A DNA stretch of 25,560 bases from contig JAAEOI010000315.1 of NCBI GenBank assembly GCA_024244665.1, forward strand, positions 1 to 25,560, written 5' to 3'. The notes beneath the pieces are model-generated. The model made no database searches and was not told the DNA's origin. It saw only the letters and a list, made by a program, of their open reading frames with translations. Positions 8,620 through 17,304 of this stretch are shown here, piece after piece. The translations under genes were made by a program, and so were the position numbers. Source of the DNA: Bacteroidota bacterium (lineage in GTDB: Bacteria; Bacteroidota; Bacteroidia; Bacteroidales; GCA-2748055). Position 1 is the stretch's first letter. Each line of letters starts with the position of its first letter.

Positions 8620-10143
8620 TTAGCCGTACCACTCCCGCTGCCTGCCGGAAAGGTTGTTAATCACATCAATGGTGGTGTTCACATCATCCACAATCTGGAA
8701 GTCGAACATGCCTACGCAGATGAAATCTGCACCATTCTTAAAGGCCCAGTTAAAGCCATCCTTCGGTTCAATGGCCCCTGCTGCAAGCACCTTGAATCCC
8801 ATTACAGGAACCGTAGCCCTGTTCACAAACTCAATGGTGCGATCGGGGAAAAGGCAAAAACAGTTGTTGTGAAATTTATTATGATCCAGGTAATTCTTTC
8901 CATCCACCTCAAAGGGCACACGGTTTTCGATTGGGTGAGCCGACCAGTACTGGTCATGGTGCATGGTCTTCATATAATAGTCGGGGACAATCCCGTATTC
9001 CTCACACGCGATCAGGGCATCCACCGTATGTGAGGCCAGTCCGGCCGTGAAGCCCTGCCCCCTGATATGGTCCAGCATCTTCTCCACCACATCGATGCGA
9101 TTATCCCGCACAAGCCAGTCCACCTGGTTTCCCTGGATCTGGATAATATCCACACCAAAATCTATGGCCTTATTAATATTCACAAAGTAATCCTCGTTTT
9201 TCAGGTCGGGATGTACCTGGGTGATCACCTTGATTTTGCTGCCGGTGGCTTTCTTATACCTGGCAAGGAGGGCATTGGTGGGGAAGCCAATGTTGATGGT
9301 ATCGATCCCGGCCTGTTCGGCCAGCATCAGGGTTTCATACACCTTCTTCTCAGTATTATAAGCCTTGAACAGGGATGATACATATCGGAGATCCCGGGCG
9401 TGGGCCCAACCGCCCACCAGGTTCCCGCCTGCCACCAGCCGACTGATCTCATGCTTGCCTATCTTTCCTTTGGGCAACTCCCCCTTCAGCTGATCCAGAG
9501 ATGAGAAATTAAGCTGGATTGTAGCACCCGACATCACATCAACCTGTTTGTTGCTTTGACGAAATGCTCCCCAGCCCATTGCACCAAGTACAGGCAGGGT
9601 GGCCAGGTTCTTAAGCGCTTCACGGCGCGAGTTCTGAGGCTCCTCACCAGGAGCTTCTTCCCCTTCATCTGCCTTTCCCTGCTTCAGATTGATAAAACGA
9701 TCGATGCCGTATCCAGCCTGCTTACCAACGACGAACCAGAGCAGCAGGAAGGCCTCAATCAAATTGCGGTTCACGATGAAGAAATGCCCGCCTGAAGAAC
9801 CGAACAGGGAGATGCCCCAGGGTGGATAGGCAAAGTAGTAAAGCAGCAGTAGCACTATTCCGGCTGCTGAGGCAAACCTCACGAACATACCCGTAAAAAG
9901 TGCAAGCCCGATGAGGACCAGACCGAACACATTCATGAAATCGATAACACCGACAAGGCTCTCCGACCCGGCCATCCAGTGGTAGAATCCCGAAAGAAAA
10001 CCGGTGGCATTGGCCAGGTAAGCCTGTGATGTCCAGCCTTCCATAAGCAGTTTTGCAAGACCTTCGTAGAGAAAATGCCATCCGAGGGCCACACGGATAA
10101 TGCTTAGTGTAAGCCTGCTGAGTGCCCGCTTGCTTAGATCCAT
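8620..10143 (-). CDS. DoxX membrane domain fused to a Tat-motif linker and TIM-barrel (aldo/keto-reductase-like) domain
   Basis: 507 residues. Residues 1-140 form a DoxX-type four-helix membrane domain: VALGWHFLYEGLAKL, then hydrophobic helices around 66-84, 88-105 and 125-140. An acidic linker (about 157-170) precedes SRREALKNL at 172-180 and a hydrophobic stretch to about 192. That resembles a twin-arginine signal placed internally rather than at the N-terminus. From about 215 the protein is soluble and alternates strands and helices like a TIM barrel (IDTINIGFPTNALL, IKVITQVHPDL, VDIIQIQGNQ, VPVMGFKVLAAGAI, FICVGMFDFQIVDD). This suggests a membrane-tethered oxidoreductase or dehydratase. 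The catalytic residues are not obvious and the substrate is unknown. A near-consensus -7 box (TATATTTA) lies at 10170-10177. Confidence 0.8.
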   Translation of the reverse strand: MDLSKRALSRLTLSIIRVALGWHFLYEGLAKLLMEGWTSQAYLANATGFLSGFYHWMAGSESLVGVIDFMNVFGLVLIGLALFTGMFVRFASAAGIVLLLLYYFAYPPWGISLFGSSGGHFFIVNRNLIEAFLLLWFVVGKQAGYGIDRFINLKQGKADEGEEAPGEEPQNSRREALKNLATLPVLGAMGWGAFRQSNKQVDVMSGATIQLNFSSLDQLKGELPKGKIGKHEISRLVAGGNLVGGWAHARDLRYVSSLFKAYNTEKKVYETLMLAEQAGIDTINIGFPTNALLARYKKATGSKIKVITQVHPDLKNEDYFVNINKAIDFGVDIIQIQGNQVDWLVRDNRIDVVEKMLDHIRGQGFTAGLASHTVDALIACEEYGIVPDYYMKTMHHDQYWSAHPIENRVPFEVDGKNYLDHNKFHNNCFCLFPDRTIEFVNRATVPVMGFKVLAAGAIEPKDGFNWAFKNGADFICVGMFDFQIVDDVNTTIDVINNLSGRQREWYG

Positions 10144-10217
10144 GATAAGAAACGTTTGTTTTTGTCTGATAAATATAGAGTTATTTTACTACTTTGCTAT
10201 TCATAATAACCCAAGCA

Positions 10218-12914
10218 ATGAACAATACCCCAAGGCTGCTCCTGTCAATCGCATTGCTGCTTGCTGCCACCCTTCCCTCCAGTGCACAGGAGAAAAAAGC
10301 GCTTACTGTGTCCGACATGATGAAGTTCCGGCAAATCAGCTCCCCTGTCATCTCAGATGATGGTGAGTGGGTGGCCTACACTGCCATACCCGACCGGGGT
10401 GATCCCGAGGTGGTGGTCCGGTCAAGCGCGGGAAGAACAGAGTTCATTATGAAACAGGCAGAGAAACCGGCTATTTCGGGAAACAGCATCTGGGTTGCTG
10501 CAGTGAAGACGGTACCTGCCGGGGAGGCCATGAAAGCCAAAAAAGACAAGAAACCAAAAACAGGCTTAATCCTGCTTAATACTTCTACGGGAAACCAGAA
10601 AAGCATAGACAGTGTGCAGGCATTTCAGTTCAGCAACGACAGCAGGTGGTTGCTGTACCATCATTTCCACGATTCCACACTGGTGCTTAATTCACTCCAG
10701 GGTAAGGACAGTGTTGTATATTCCCGGGTCACAAAATTCGCCATCGACAGCATCTCCCGCTACCTGGCCTACGTGGTGGAAGACACTGGCAGCGTTGAAA
10801 ACGGCCTCTATATTACTGACCTGCGTGTCCTATCCGGGGAGCCGGTCCGGGTCTATGTTGACAGCAATGCCTGGGCAGGGGATCTGACCTGGAACAAGCA
10901 GACAGGGCAGCTGGCTTTCCTTGCCGGAATTACAGGGAAAAAGGGCCTGAAGCAGGAAACATCCCTTCACCTGTGGTCGCCCGAAAACGGGGATGTGAAG
11001 GCACTGGAGGACTCCGCGCTGTATGAGGGATGGAAGATCCACCACACCAACCACCTGGAGTGGAGCAAGGATGGTTTGAGGCTCTTCCTGGGAATCAAAC
11101 CGGAATCGGAGCTTGTCCCGCCAGAGGAGGAAGCCGACTCGGCTCCGCCCTTATACCATTTGGAGGGGATACTGGCCGAACGGGGAGTGGATGTATGGCA
11201 CAGGAACGACCCCTACATCATACCACATCAGAAGAAGCTCTGGAAAAAGGAGAAGGACAGAATTTACACCGGTGTATATCACGTCAGTGATCAGCGTTTC
11301 ATTGCACTGGCCGACAAGGAGATGCCAGAGGTGGACGTGGGAACCGGGCATACCCTTTTGCTGGGCTCATCAGGGCTACCCTATGCACAGAGGGCCACGT
11401 GGGACGGCTCCTTCAAGGACTACTTCCTGGTGAGGACAGACAGCTGCGGGAAAAGACAGATATTGGAGGAACAGGAGCATACGGTGAAGATCTCACCCGA
11501 CGGGAAATTCGTGGTCTACTACAGGGAGAGACAGTGGTACTTGTTGAATACAGCTACACTTGAGGTGCGAAGTCTGACCGACAATCTGGATGTACCCTTT
11601 GCCGATGAGGACTGGGACTACCCGGCTGATGTACCCGGATATGGAACTGGCGGATGGCTGGACGGATCCTCGGCCGTACTGATCTATGACAAGTATGACA
11701 TCTGGCTCTTCCCTACCAACGGGGATGAAGCCCTGTGCCTCACCGAAGGCCGGGGACGCAAAGAGCTTTACCAGTTCAGGATCAGGAAGCTGGACAAGGA
11801 GAAAGCCCACCTGGTAAGCGAAGAGACCGTATACCTTTCTGCCTATCACGATCAGAAAAAACATACCGCGCTCTACTCCATGGAAGCCGGTCTGCCAGGG
11901 GTACACACGATTTTTGAAGCACAGAAGAAGTATAGCCTTGTGGCCAAAGCAAAGGAGGCTGAAAAATTCATTTTCACCCGTCAGTCCTACACCGAGTTCC
12001 CCGACCTGTGGGTCAGCGATCTGAAGTTTAAAAAACCGGTCCGGATCACCGATGTTAATCCGCAGGTGAAGGAGTTTGCCTGGGGAGTAACTGAGCTGGT
12101 GGAGTGGAGTTCGGTGGATGGCACCCCCCTCCAGGGGATCCTTATCAAACCGGAAAATGCCGAACCCGGGAAAAAACACCCTGTCCTGGTCTTCTACTAC
12201 CGTTTCTTTACCAACCGCCTCTATGACTTTAACCACGTTGCGGTCAGCCACAGGCCCTGTTTCCCCTTCTATGCCAGTAACGGATATGCGATTTTCCTTC
12301 CCGACATCCGCTTCGATGTGGGGACACCAGGATACTCGGCTACCAAATGCCTGGTGCCTGGTGTGCAGAAGCTCATCGATATGGGCGTGGCCGATCCCGG
12401 TGCCATCTGCCTGCACGGTCACTCATGGAGCGGGTATCAGACTGCATTTGCTATTACCCAGACCGACATCTTCACCTGCGCCATTGCAGGTGCACCGGTC
12501 TCTAACATGACCTCTGCCTACAACGGAATCAGGTGGAAAAGCGGGCTTGCAAGACAGTTCCAGTATGAAAAAACCCAGAGCCGCATCGGTGGCAGCCTGT
12601 GGGATGTACGAGACAAGTACATAGAGAACTCACCCGTATTCTTTGCCGACCGGATAGCCACCCCCCTTCTGATCCAGTTCGGGGATGAGGACGGAGCTGT
12701 CCCATGGTACCAGGGAATTGAACTTTATCTTGCCATGCGGCGTCTCGGAAAGGATTGCATCTTCCTTCAGTACCGGGGCGAAGGGCACCATCTGAAACAG
12801 TATGCTAACAAACTGGACTATACCCTCAAATTCAAGGAGTACCTGGACCACTACCTGAAAGGGGAGCCGGCAGCCAACTGGATTAAAGAGGGTGTACCGT
12901 ACACAGGAAAATAA
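10218..12914 (+). CDS. S9 family prolyl oligopeptidase-like serine peptidase, secreted
   Basis: 898 residues from the ATG at 10218, which opens directly into a signal peptide (LLLSIALLLAATLPSSAQ). An upstream in-frame start at 10194 would add eight residues ahead of it and is less likely. The first about 600 residues are beta-propeller-like (repeated SDDGEWVAY, SNDSRWLLYH, SPDGKFVVYY blades). The C-terminal alpha/beta-hydrolase domain carries the nucleophile in HGHSWSGYQ (S736), the acid in GDEDGAVPW (D825) and the base in GEGHHL (H857). The Bacteroidota subgroup with GHSWSGYQT and GAPVSNMTSAYNGI matches closely. It likely degrades peptides in the periplasm or outside the cell. It begins a plus-strand run with the two following genes, 17 and 38 bases apart, and diverges from the DoxX fusion across a 74-base gap. 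Confidence 0.92.
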   Translation: MNNTPRLLLSIALLLAATLPSSAQEKKALTVSDMMKFRQISSPVISDDGEWVAYTAIPDRGDPEVVVRSSAGRTEFIMKQAEKPAISGNSIWVAAVKTVPAGEAMKAKKDKKPKTGLILLNTSTGNQKSIDSVQAFQFSNDSRWLLYHHFHDSTLVLNSLQGKDSVVYSRVTKFAIDSISRYLAYVVEDTGSVENGLYITDLRVLSGEPVRVYVDSNAWAGDLTWNKQTGQLAFLAGITGKKGLKQETSLHLWSPENGDVKALEDSALYEGWKIHHTNHLEWSKDGLRLFLGIKPESELVPPEEEADSAPPLYHLEGILAERGVDVWHRNDPYIIPHQKKLWKKEKDRIYTGVYHVSDQRFIALADKEMPEVDVGTGHTLLLGSSGLPYAQRATWDGSFKDYFLVRTDSCGKRQILEEQEHTVKISPDGKFVVYYRERQWYLLNTATLEVRSLTDNLDVPFADEDWDYPADVPGYGTGGWLDGSSAVLIYDKYDIWLFPTNGDEALCLTEGRGRKELYQFRIRKLDKEKAHLVSEETVYLSAYHDQKKHTALYSMEAGLPGVHTIFEAQKKYSLVAKAKEAEKFIFTRQSYTEFPDLWVSDLKFKKPVRITDVNPQVKEFAWGVTELVEWSSVDGTPLQGILIKPENAEPGKKHPVLVFYYRFFTNRLYDFNHVAVSHRPCFPFYASNGYAIFLPDIRFDVGTPGYSATKCLVPGVQKLIDMGVADPGAICLHGHSWSGYQTAFAITQTDIFTCAIAGAPVSNMTSAYNGIRWKSGLARQFQYEKTQSRIGGSLWDVRDKYIENSPVFFADRIATPLLIQFGDEDGAVPWYQGIELYLAMRRLGKDCIFLQYRGEGHHLKQYANKLDYTLKFKEYLDHYLKGEPAANWIKEGVPYTGK

Positions 12915-12931
12915 TTAATGAAACTACAGCC

Positions 12932-13222
12932 ATGTTCGTAACCATTGTCCATGTAAAAGTAAAGCCCGGACACAGAGATGATTTCATCCGGGTCTCAGAA
13001 ACTAACCACCATCTCTCGGTGAAGGAGCCCGGTAATTTACGCTTTGATGTTCTGCAGAAGGGTGAGGATCCGGACGAATTTGCACTCTACGAGGCCTATG
13101 AAAACCAGGAAGCTGCTGCGGCGCATAAGGAGACCGCTCATTATCTCACCTGGAGGGAGACCGTGGCACCCTGGATGGCCGCACCCAGAAAAGGCGTCAG
13201 TTACAAGGGACTTTTGCCCTGA
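12932..13222 (+). CDS. LsrG-like antibiotic-biosynthesis-monooxygenase-fold protein
   Basis: 96 residues forming a single ABM (dimeric ferredoxin-like) domain. The pattern is close to LsrG, the phospho-AI-2 isomerase/degrading enzyme: N-terminal VTIVHVKVKPG, then EPGNLRFDVLQ, FALYEAYEN, AHKETAHYLTW and a C-terminal GLLP. The length equals that of LsrG. No signal peptide is present, so it is cytosolic. No other lsr gene (transporter, LsrK, LsrR, LsrF) is in the window, so an AI-2 role is uncertain. A quinol monooxygenase or general ABM enzyme is the alternative. It starts 17 bases after the S9 peptidase stop and is probably cotranscribed. Confidence 0.82.
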   Translation: MFVTIVHVKVKPGHRDDFIRVSETNHHLSVKEPGNLRFDVLQKGEDPDEFALYEAYENQEAAAAHKETAHYLTWRETVAPWMAAPRKGVSYKGLLP

Positions 13223-13260
13223 AAAAAACAGTTCAGTTCATTTATTCTAAACAGCACAAG

Positions 13261-14151
13261 ATGAAAAAATTCCTGTTTTCATTTCTCCCGGCCCTTCTGC
13301 TGATGGGCTGCAACAATCCGAAGCCGGCAACCAGCCAGAGCGAAACAGGCACCGAACCCACCTGGTCCCTGACTGAATTATGGAGCACCGATACGGTGAT
13401 GCTCACCTGCGAATCGGTCCTTTATGATGAGCAGCGGCAGCAGCTCTATGTCGCTTGTATTAACGGTGCCCCCACCGAAAAAAACGGGAAGGGATATATA
13501 GCCATGCTTGACCCTGATGGAAATATAAAAATCCTGGAGTGGGTGACCGGGCTCAATGCCCCGAAGGGGATGGGCGTCTATGGAAACAGCCTCTATGTGA
13601 CTGACATTGACCGGGTGGTGCTTATCGATATAGAAAAAGGCGAAGTCACCGAAAGCATTCCCGTGGAGGGCGCCACCTTCCTCAACGACATTGCCCTTGA
13701 TACCGACGGAACGGTCTACTTTACGGACTCAAACAGCGGGTGGATCTGGACCCTTAAAGATGGGCTTACCTCAGCCTGGATTGAAGGGGATTTTAATAGA
13801 CCGAACGGACTGCTGATTGAGAAAGAGCGGGTACTGCTCACCAGTTCGGGGAGTTCAGATATGAAGGTCATTGACAAGGCCACAGGAACCTGCGAAACAG
13901 TCACCACGAATATCGGGTACGGCGACGGGGTGGAGTTCACCGGGAAGGAGGGACACTACATTGTTTCGGATTGGTCCGGGGAGATATTCCTGGTCCTCCC
14001 TGACTACAGCAGGATCTCTCTTCTGCGTACATTGGGACAGAAGATCAACTCGGCCGACATCGGATTCAATATAAAGAAGCAGGTGGTTTATGTCCCCACT
14101 TTCTTTGACAACCGGGTTGTGGCCTACCGGCTTGAATTCTCTGGTAGCTAG
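13261..14151 (+). CDS. Lipoprotein with SMP-30/gluconolactonase-like beta-propeller
   Basis: 296 residues. The N-terminus is a lipoprotein signal with lipobox LLMGC (Cys 16), followed by a polar Ser/Thr-rich linker. The rest is a six-bladed propeller typical of SMP-30/gluconolactonase-like proteins. Recurrent strands include GVYGNSLYVTDIDRVVLIDI, NDIALDTDGTVYFTDS, FNRPNGLLIEKERVLLTSSG, GDGVEFTGKEGHYIVSDWSG and VYVPTFFDNRVVAY. The NDIALD and RPNGL segments are where such enzymes hold their metal ligands. It could be a lactonase or a binding propeller, and the sequence does not decide. The gene starts 38 bases after the LsrG-like gene and ends the plus-strand run. Confidence 0.85.
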   Translation: MKKFLFSFLPALLLMGCNNPKPATSQSETGTEPTWSLTELWSTDTVMLTCESVLYDEQRQQLYVACINGAPTEKNGKGYIAMLDPDGNIKILEWVTGLNAPKGMGVYGNSLYVTDIDRVVLIDIEKGEVTESIPVEGATFLNDIALDTDGTVYFTDSNSGWIWTLKDGLTSAWIEGDFNRPNGLLIEKERVLLTSSGSSDMKVIDKATGTCETVTTNIGYGDGVEFTGKEGHYIVSDWSGEIFLVLPDYSRISLLRTLGQKINSADIGFNIKKQVVYVPTFFDNRVVAYRLEFSGS

Positions 14152-14174
14152 GGCTTGAATACAACCCTCCCCTT

Positions 14175-14402
14175 TTACTGCTTCAGTTTTGTGGGGCCGA
14201 AAGAGACATTCAGCTCAGTATCCCAGAAAAGATACTCCTCTTCAAACCGGAAAGGGAGTTTTACCAGGTAGGGAGTTTCATGATACACGAGCCTAACTGA
14301 ATATTGGTCTGCGTTTCCCAATGCCCGGTTTACGGAGACTTGATCGGAGATCCAGCCCCGGCTATGAAACAGGCCCTTCTTCCAGGATTCAAAACCCACC
14401 AA
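14175..14402 (-). pseudogene. Possible C-terminal remnant of a beta-lactamase-family serine hydrolase
   Basis: An open frame of 75 codons whose only local start is GTG. The segments YSVRLVYHETPYLVKLPF and LNVSFGPTKL resemble the C-terminal beta domain found after the catalytic domain in many Bacteroidota serine hydrolases (class C beta-lactamase type). No catalytic domain (SxxK, YxN) lies upstream: the frame closes within about 40 bases beyond 14402 and a TonB receptor gene starts at 14586. It is best read as a truncated leftover. The alternative is a small unrelated gene. Family assignment is from recall. Confidence 0.4.
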
Positions 14403-14585
14403 CGGAAAAGTAACTATATTTGAGAATATCGGCTATGGCTCAGGAGATTTTGAATCCAATCGCTTCTGGTAGACATTTATGTATTCCTGCCCATTTTTTA
14501 TACAGATGTATTCGGACTTCTAAGCGCTTGATGACAAATTCATGGCGAGGATACAGAAGGAGCTAGCTGAGAAGTTGCCAAGTAA
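14403..14585. other. Short intergenic stretch with an orphan promoter-like box and a 43-codon ORF
   Basis: Plus-strand TATATTTG at 14415-14422 matches TAnnTTTG perfectly and sits in a 17-base string identical to the one upstream of the gene at 18533. Thirteen bases later, ATG at 14435 opens a 43-codon frame (stop 14564-14566) beginning MAQEILNPIAS and containing two Cys. It has no recognisable family. It may be the decayed start of a lost gene, and coding is doubtful. Confidence 0.25.
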
Positions 14586-17129
14586 TCAGAACTGCTCCTT
14601 CCCAAAGGTACTCTCTGCCTTCTTACTCCCCTTGCCATGGGAATTAAATGCATAGGAAATCGCCAATTCGGCAATGAGTCCCTGCCGAAGGTATTCAACC
14701 TCCTGATAAAAAATCTGAATACCATCCATATCATTGGCACGCGTATTGAGCCCTGTGTTGTTGGAGCTCAGGAAGTCAAGCACCTTTAGCGAGAACTCCC
14801 AGCCATTCAGTTTTTCCGGCGTTAAGTTCAGTGCGGTATTGGCCATATAAAAGAGTTCGTTGCGGCCCTGGGCCGTCACCGTTGCCGATTTCATATTGAA
14901 ATCAACAGTGAACTTCAGAGCATCTGTGATGGTCAGGTTCAAATTCCCCTTCAGGCTCCAGTTGGTGCTGCTGTTATCCTCCTGGTATCCGAAGATGTCG
15001 GCATCCACACGGTAATTGTACAGCGAACCCCCCAGGAAAAACTTTGTTCTGGACCCAAGAACAAGGTTGGTGTTGAGTTCCGCCCCAAGTGCCGTCGTAT
15101 TTCCCGAATTGGTATATGAGCGGATCAGCACATTCTCCTGTTCATAGACCGTATTCACCCGGAAGATCGCATTGTTTGTCCCCCGATAAAAACCGGTCAG
15201 GCTGATATCCTGTTTACCCAGGTCCCGCTCAAGAGTCAGTTCCACCAGGTTCAGGTACTCGGGCTTCAGTGCAGGATCGCCCACAAGGTATACTTCGTAA
15301 TGCCGCCTGTAAAGAAAGGGTGCCATATTTTTCGTGGGTGGACGGCTGATCCTGCGGCTGGCAACCAGGGTAGCCTCACTTTTGTCCGACAACAAATAAT
15401 TCATATGAACGGTCGGGAACCAATCCAGTTGATTCACTTCATACCTCCCTTTGGTCTCCCTGTCGAAAATGCTGAAGTAATCGGGATTCTCAATATCCAG
15501 CACATTGTCGGTATACTCGAGTCGCAATCCGGCCATCACTTTCAGTTTTTCAGTACTCACAGAATAATCCACATAACCTGCATAGATGGCCCGAGTGAGA
15601 TCAATGGCATTCTCCAATTCATCATATGCTCCCCAGTTTCCGGACCCCCCATTCAGGGTATCGTAGGTAAAGGGGCCCGATTGTGACAGGAACTGCGGCT
15701 GGAAACCCACCCCGATCAAGTGCCCGTTTTCAAGATTCTTCTCATATTCAACAGAGAACCTGATTCCGTCCAGGGGGGTGTCGTCGGCCTGCATGAAATG
15801 CTCTTCAAGACTACCCACCGTCTCTGATACCGGATCGAAGCTGTAATTCCTGTTATCCAGTTCGCGACTCAGGCCTGAGTGTTCATACAATCCAGATAGC
15901 TTCAAGGTGGAGGTCTCGTCGAAACTTTTCGAATACTCCAGGCTGAGCACATGGAAGAGTCCGTAGCGGTTATCGGTGTTTGGATTGTATACCCAATCCT
16001 CATCCACCGGAACACCTGGAACGGGATCCTTGTCCACATCACCGTAAAAATTATTGTACACATAGAATGCCGATCTTCCCTCGGTCCGCTTCCCGTAATA
16101 GTATGAACCCGAAAATGCGGAGCCTCCCTCCGAAGCATATTCGAAACCGGCATTGGCCGAGTAATTTTCAAACCATTCGGGACGCTCCCCGCTTGCCACC
16201 ATGTGATAGTAGGAAGCATCCTGCTGGAGCAATCGCGCATCACCGGTTCTTCGGCCGTTCACCCTCCTGTGATTGTAATACAATCCACCGTAGAGTGACA
16301 AATTTTCCTTCATATACATCACCGTCATTCCGCCCCCGTACCTGTTGTCGTTCTGACTGAAGCCACTGTAGGGTCCGGTCAGGTTACCCCATGGAGCTCC
16401 TCCGACAAGGGCATTTACCGAAACCGAAAGGCCTTCCAGTCCCCGTGTATGGGTGTTGATATTGATAATCCCGCCCTTCCCCTGGGCATCAAACCTGGCA
16501 GTTGGAACCGTAATCACCTCAATGCTTTCTATGGCATCACCGGATATCTGGGCTAGCAGCATGGAGGGATCCATCTGGGTGGGCTTGCCATTGAGGTAGA
16601 CCACGAAATCGGAGGTTCCCCTTACAGATACCTCTCCATCGGGACCGACAGATACAGAAGGAAGTTTATTCAGAAAATCTGTGGCGGTCCCTCCCCTGGC
16701 AGTTTCAAAGTCAGCAGCCCTGTAAACCTTCCTGTCGATCCGAGTGGAGACAGTGGCTGCCATCCCTCTCACTTCGGCCTCCTCCAGGGCAATGGTCGAG
16801 AGTGCCAGATCCACCTTGCCCAAATCCACATGCAAACTCTCCGGACTGATCACCACCACCCTGGCTGAGTCTGTCTGGTATCCTATGTAGGATACGATAA
16901 GCCGGAAATTCCCCCCGGCCAGTCCATCAATGATAAACTTTCCATCACTGTCTGAGGCCATCCCCTTTATAACTGAAACATCAGATACCCCTTTCAGGGC
17001 AACTGTTGCAAAGGGAATACCCTCACCTGAATTCTGATCAGTCACCACCCCACTAATGCGCCCCTTCTGTCCATTGGTATTCAATATTATCATGAACATA
17101 AAAAGGCCAAAAAATAATCTTGCTCTCAT
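14586..17129 (-). CDS. TonB-dependent outer-membrane receptor with carboxypeptidase-D-like N-terminal domain
   Basis: 847 residues. A signal peptide (LFFGLFMFMIILNTNGQ) leads into a CarboxypepD_reg-like domain at about 23-105 (ISGVVTDQNSGEGIPFATV, then GGNFRLIVSYIGYQT). The plug follows at about 130-230, with FLNKLPSVSVGPDGEVSVRG, VVYLNGKPT and VPTARFDAQGKGGIININ. The remainder is an outer-membrane beta-barrel of the OMP_b-brl_3 type with repeated aromatic-rich strands and YLNLVELTLERDL. It probably imports or binds a ligand using TonB energy. No SusD partner is adjacent, so this is not a classic polysaccharide utilisation locus, and the ligand cannot be predicted. The protein ends KKAESTFGKEQF rather than in the terminal aromatic residue often seen in barrels. 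No perfect -7 box is seen; TTTCTTTG lies in the leader. Confidence 0.88.
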   Translation of the reverse strand: MRARLFFGLFMFMIILNTNGQKGRISGVVTDQNSGEGIPFATVALKGVSDVSVIKGMASDSDGKFIIDGLAGGNFRLIVSYIGYQTDSARVVVISPESLHVDLGKVDLALSTIALEEAEVRGMAATVSTRIDRKVYRAADFETARGGTATDFLNKLPSVSVGPDGEVSVRGTSDFVVYLNGKPTQMDPSMLLAQISGDAIESIEVITVPTARFDAQGKGGIININTHTRGLEGLSVSVNALVGGAPWGNLTGPYSGFSQNDNRYGGGMTVMYMKENLSLYGGLYYNHRRVNGRRTGDARLLQQDASYYHMVASGERPEWFENYSANAGFEYASEGGSAFSGSYYYGKRTEGRSAFYVYNNFYGDVDKDPVPGVPVDEDWVYNPNTDNRYGLFHVLSLEYSKSFDETSTLKLSGLYEHSGLSRELDNRNYSFDPVSETVGSLEEHFMQADDTPLDGIRFSVEYEKNLENGHLIGVGFQPQFLSQSGPFTYDTLNGGSGNWGAYDELENAIDLTRAIYAGYVDYSVSTEKLKVMAGLRLEYTDNVLDIENPDYFSIFDRETKGRYEVNQLDWFPTVHMNYLLSDKSEATLVASRRISRPPTKNMAPFLYRRHYEVYLVGDPALKPEYLNLVELTLERDLGKQDISLTGFYRGTNNAIFRVNTVYEQENVLIRSYTNSGNTTALGAELNTNLVLGSRTKFFLGGSLYNYRVDADIFGYQEDNSSTNWSLKGNLNLTITDALKFTVDFNMKSATVTAQGRNELFYMANTALNLTPEKLNGWEFSLKVLDFLSSNNTGLNTRANDMDGIQIFYQEVEYLRQGLIAELAISYAFNSHGKGSKKAESTFGKEQF

Positions 17130-17213
17130 ACTTTTAAAATTTTGATCCCTTACTTAACAAAGAAATCCTCCGGTTGTTCTGATTTTATATCTTGTTTTCA
17201 CCAATATATTAAC

Positions 17214-17285
17214 ATGAGAATTTCAATGTATATATCAGGACTGGTCCTGATGCTGCTGCTACCTGTGCAATGCAGCTGGCCTTAA
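17214..17285 (+). CDS. Orphan 23-codon ORF encoding only a lipoprotein-type signal peptide
   Basis: ATG at 17214 opens a 23-residue frame: MRIS, then a hydrophobic core GLVLMLLLPVQ, a Cys at residue 20 and SWP before TAA. That is a complete lipoprotein signal with lipobox-like LPVQC and almost no mature protein. It lies between the divergent starts/ends of two minus-strand genes. It may be the stump of a lost lipoprotein gene or a true lipopeptide. No downstream continuation is visible in any frame before the convergent FISUMP gene at 17305. Confidence 0.35.
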   Translation: MRISMYISGLVLMLLLPVQCSWP

Positions 17286-17304
17286 TATTGGGAAGTGAAT
17301 TTAC

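Noticed and set aside
10194..10217. Longer N-terminus of the S9 peptidase
   Set aside because: The ATG at 10218 leads directly into a standard signal peptide. The extra eight residues would only precede it.
11493..12422. Long minus-strand open frame (309 codons) opposite the S9 peptidase gene
   Set aside because: It lies wholly inside the peptidase coding region, has no recognisable motif, and the plus-strand frame carries the complete catalytic triad.
14450..14530. Short hydrophobic plus-strand frame (VDIYVFLPIFYTDVFGLL)
   Set aside because: It is only about 25 codons, has no start codon and overlaps the 43-codon ORF in another frame. It is probably chance.
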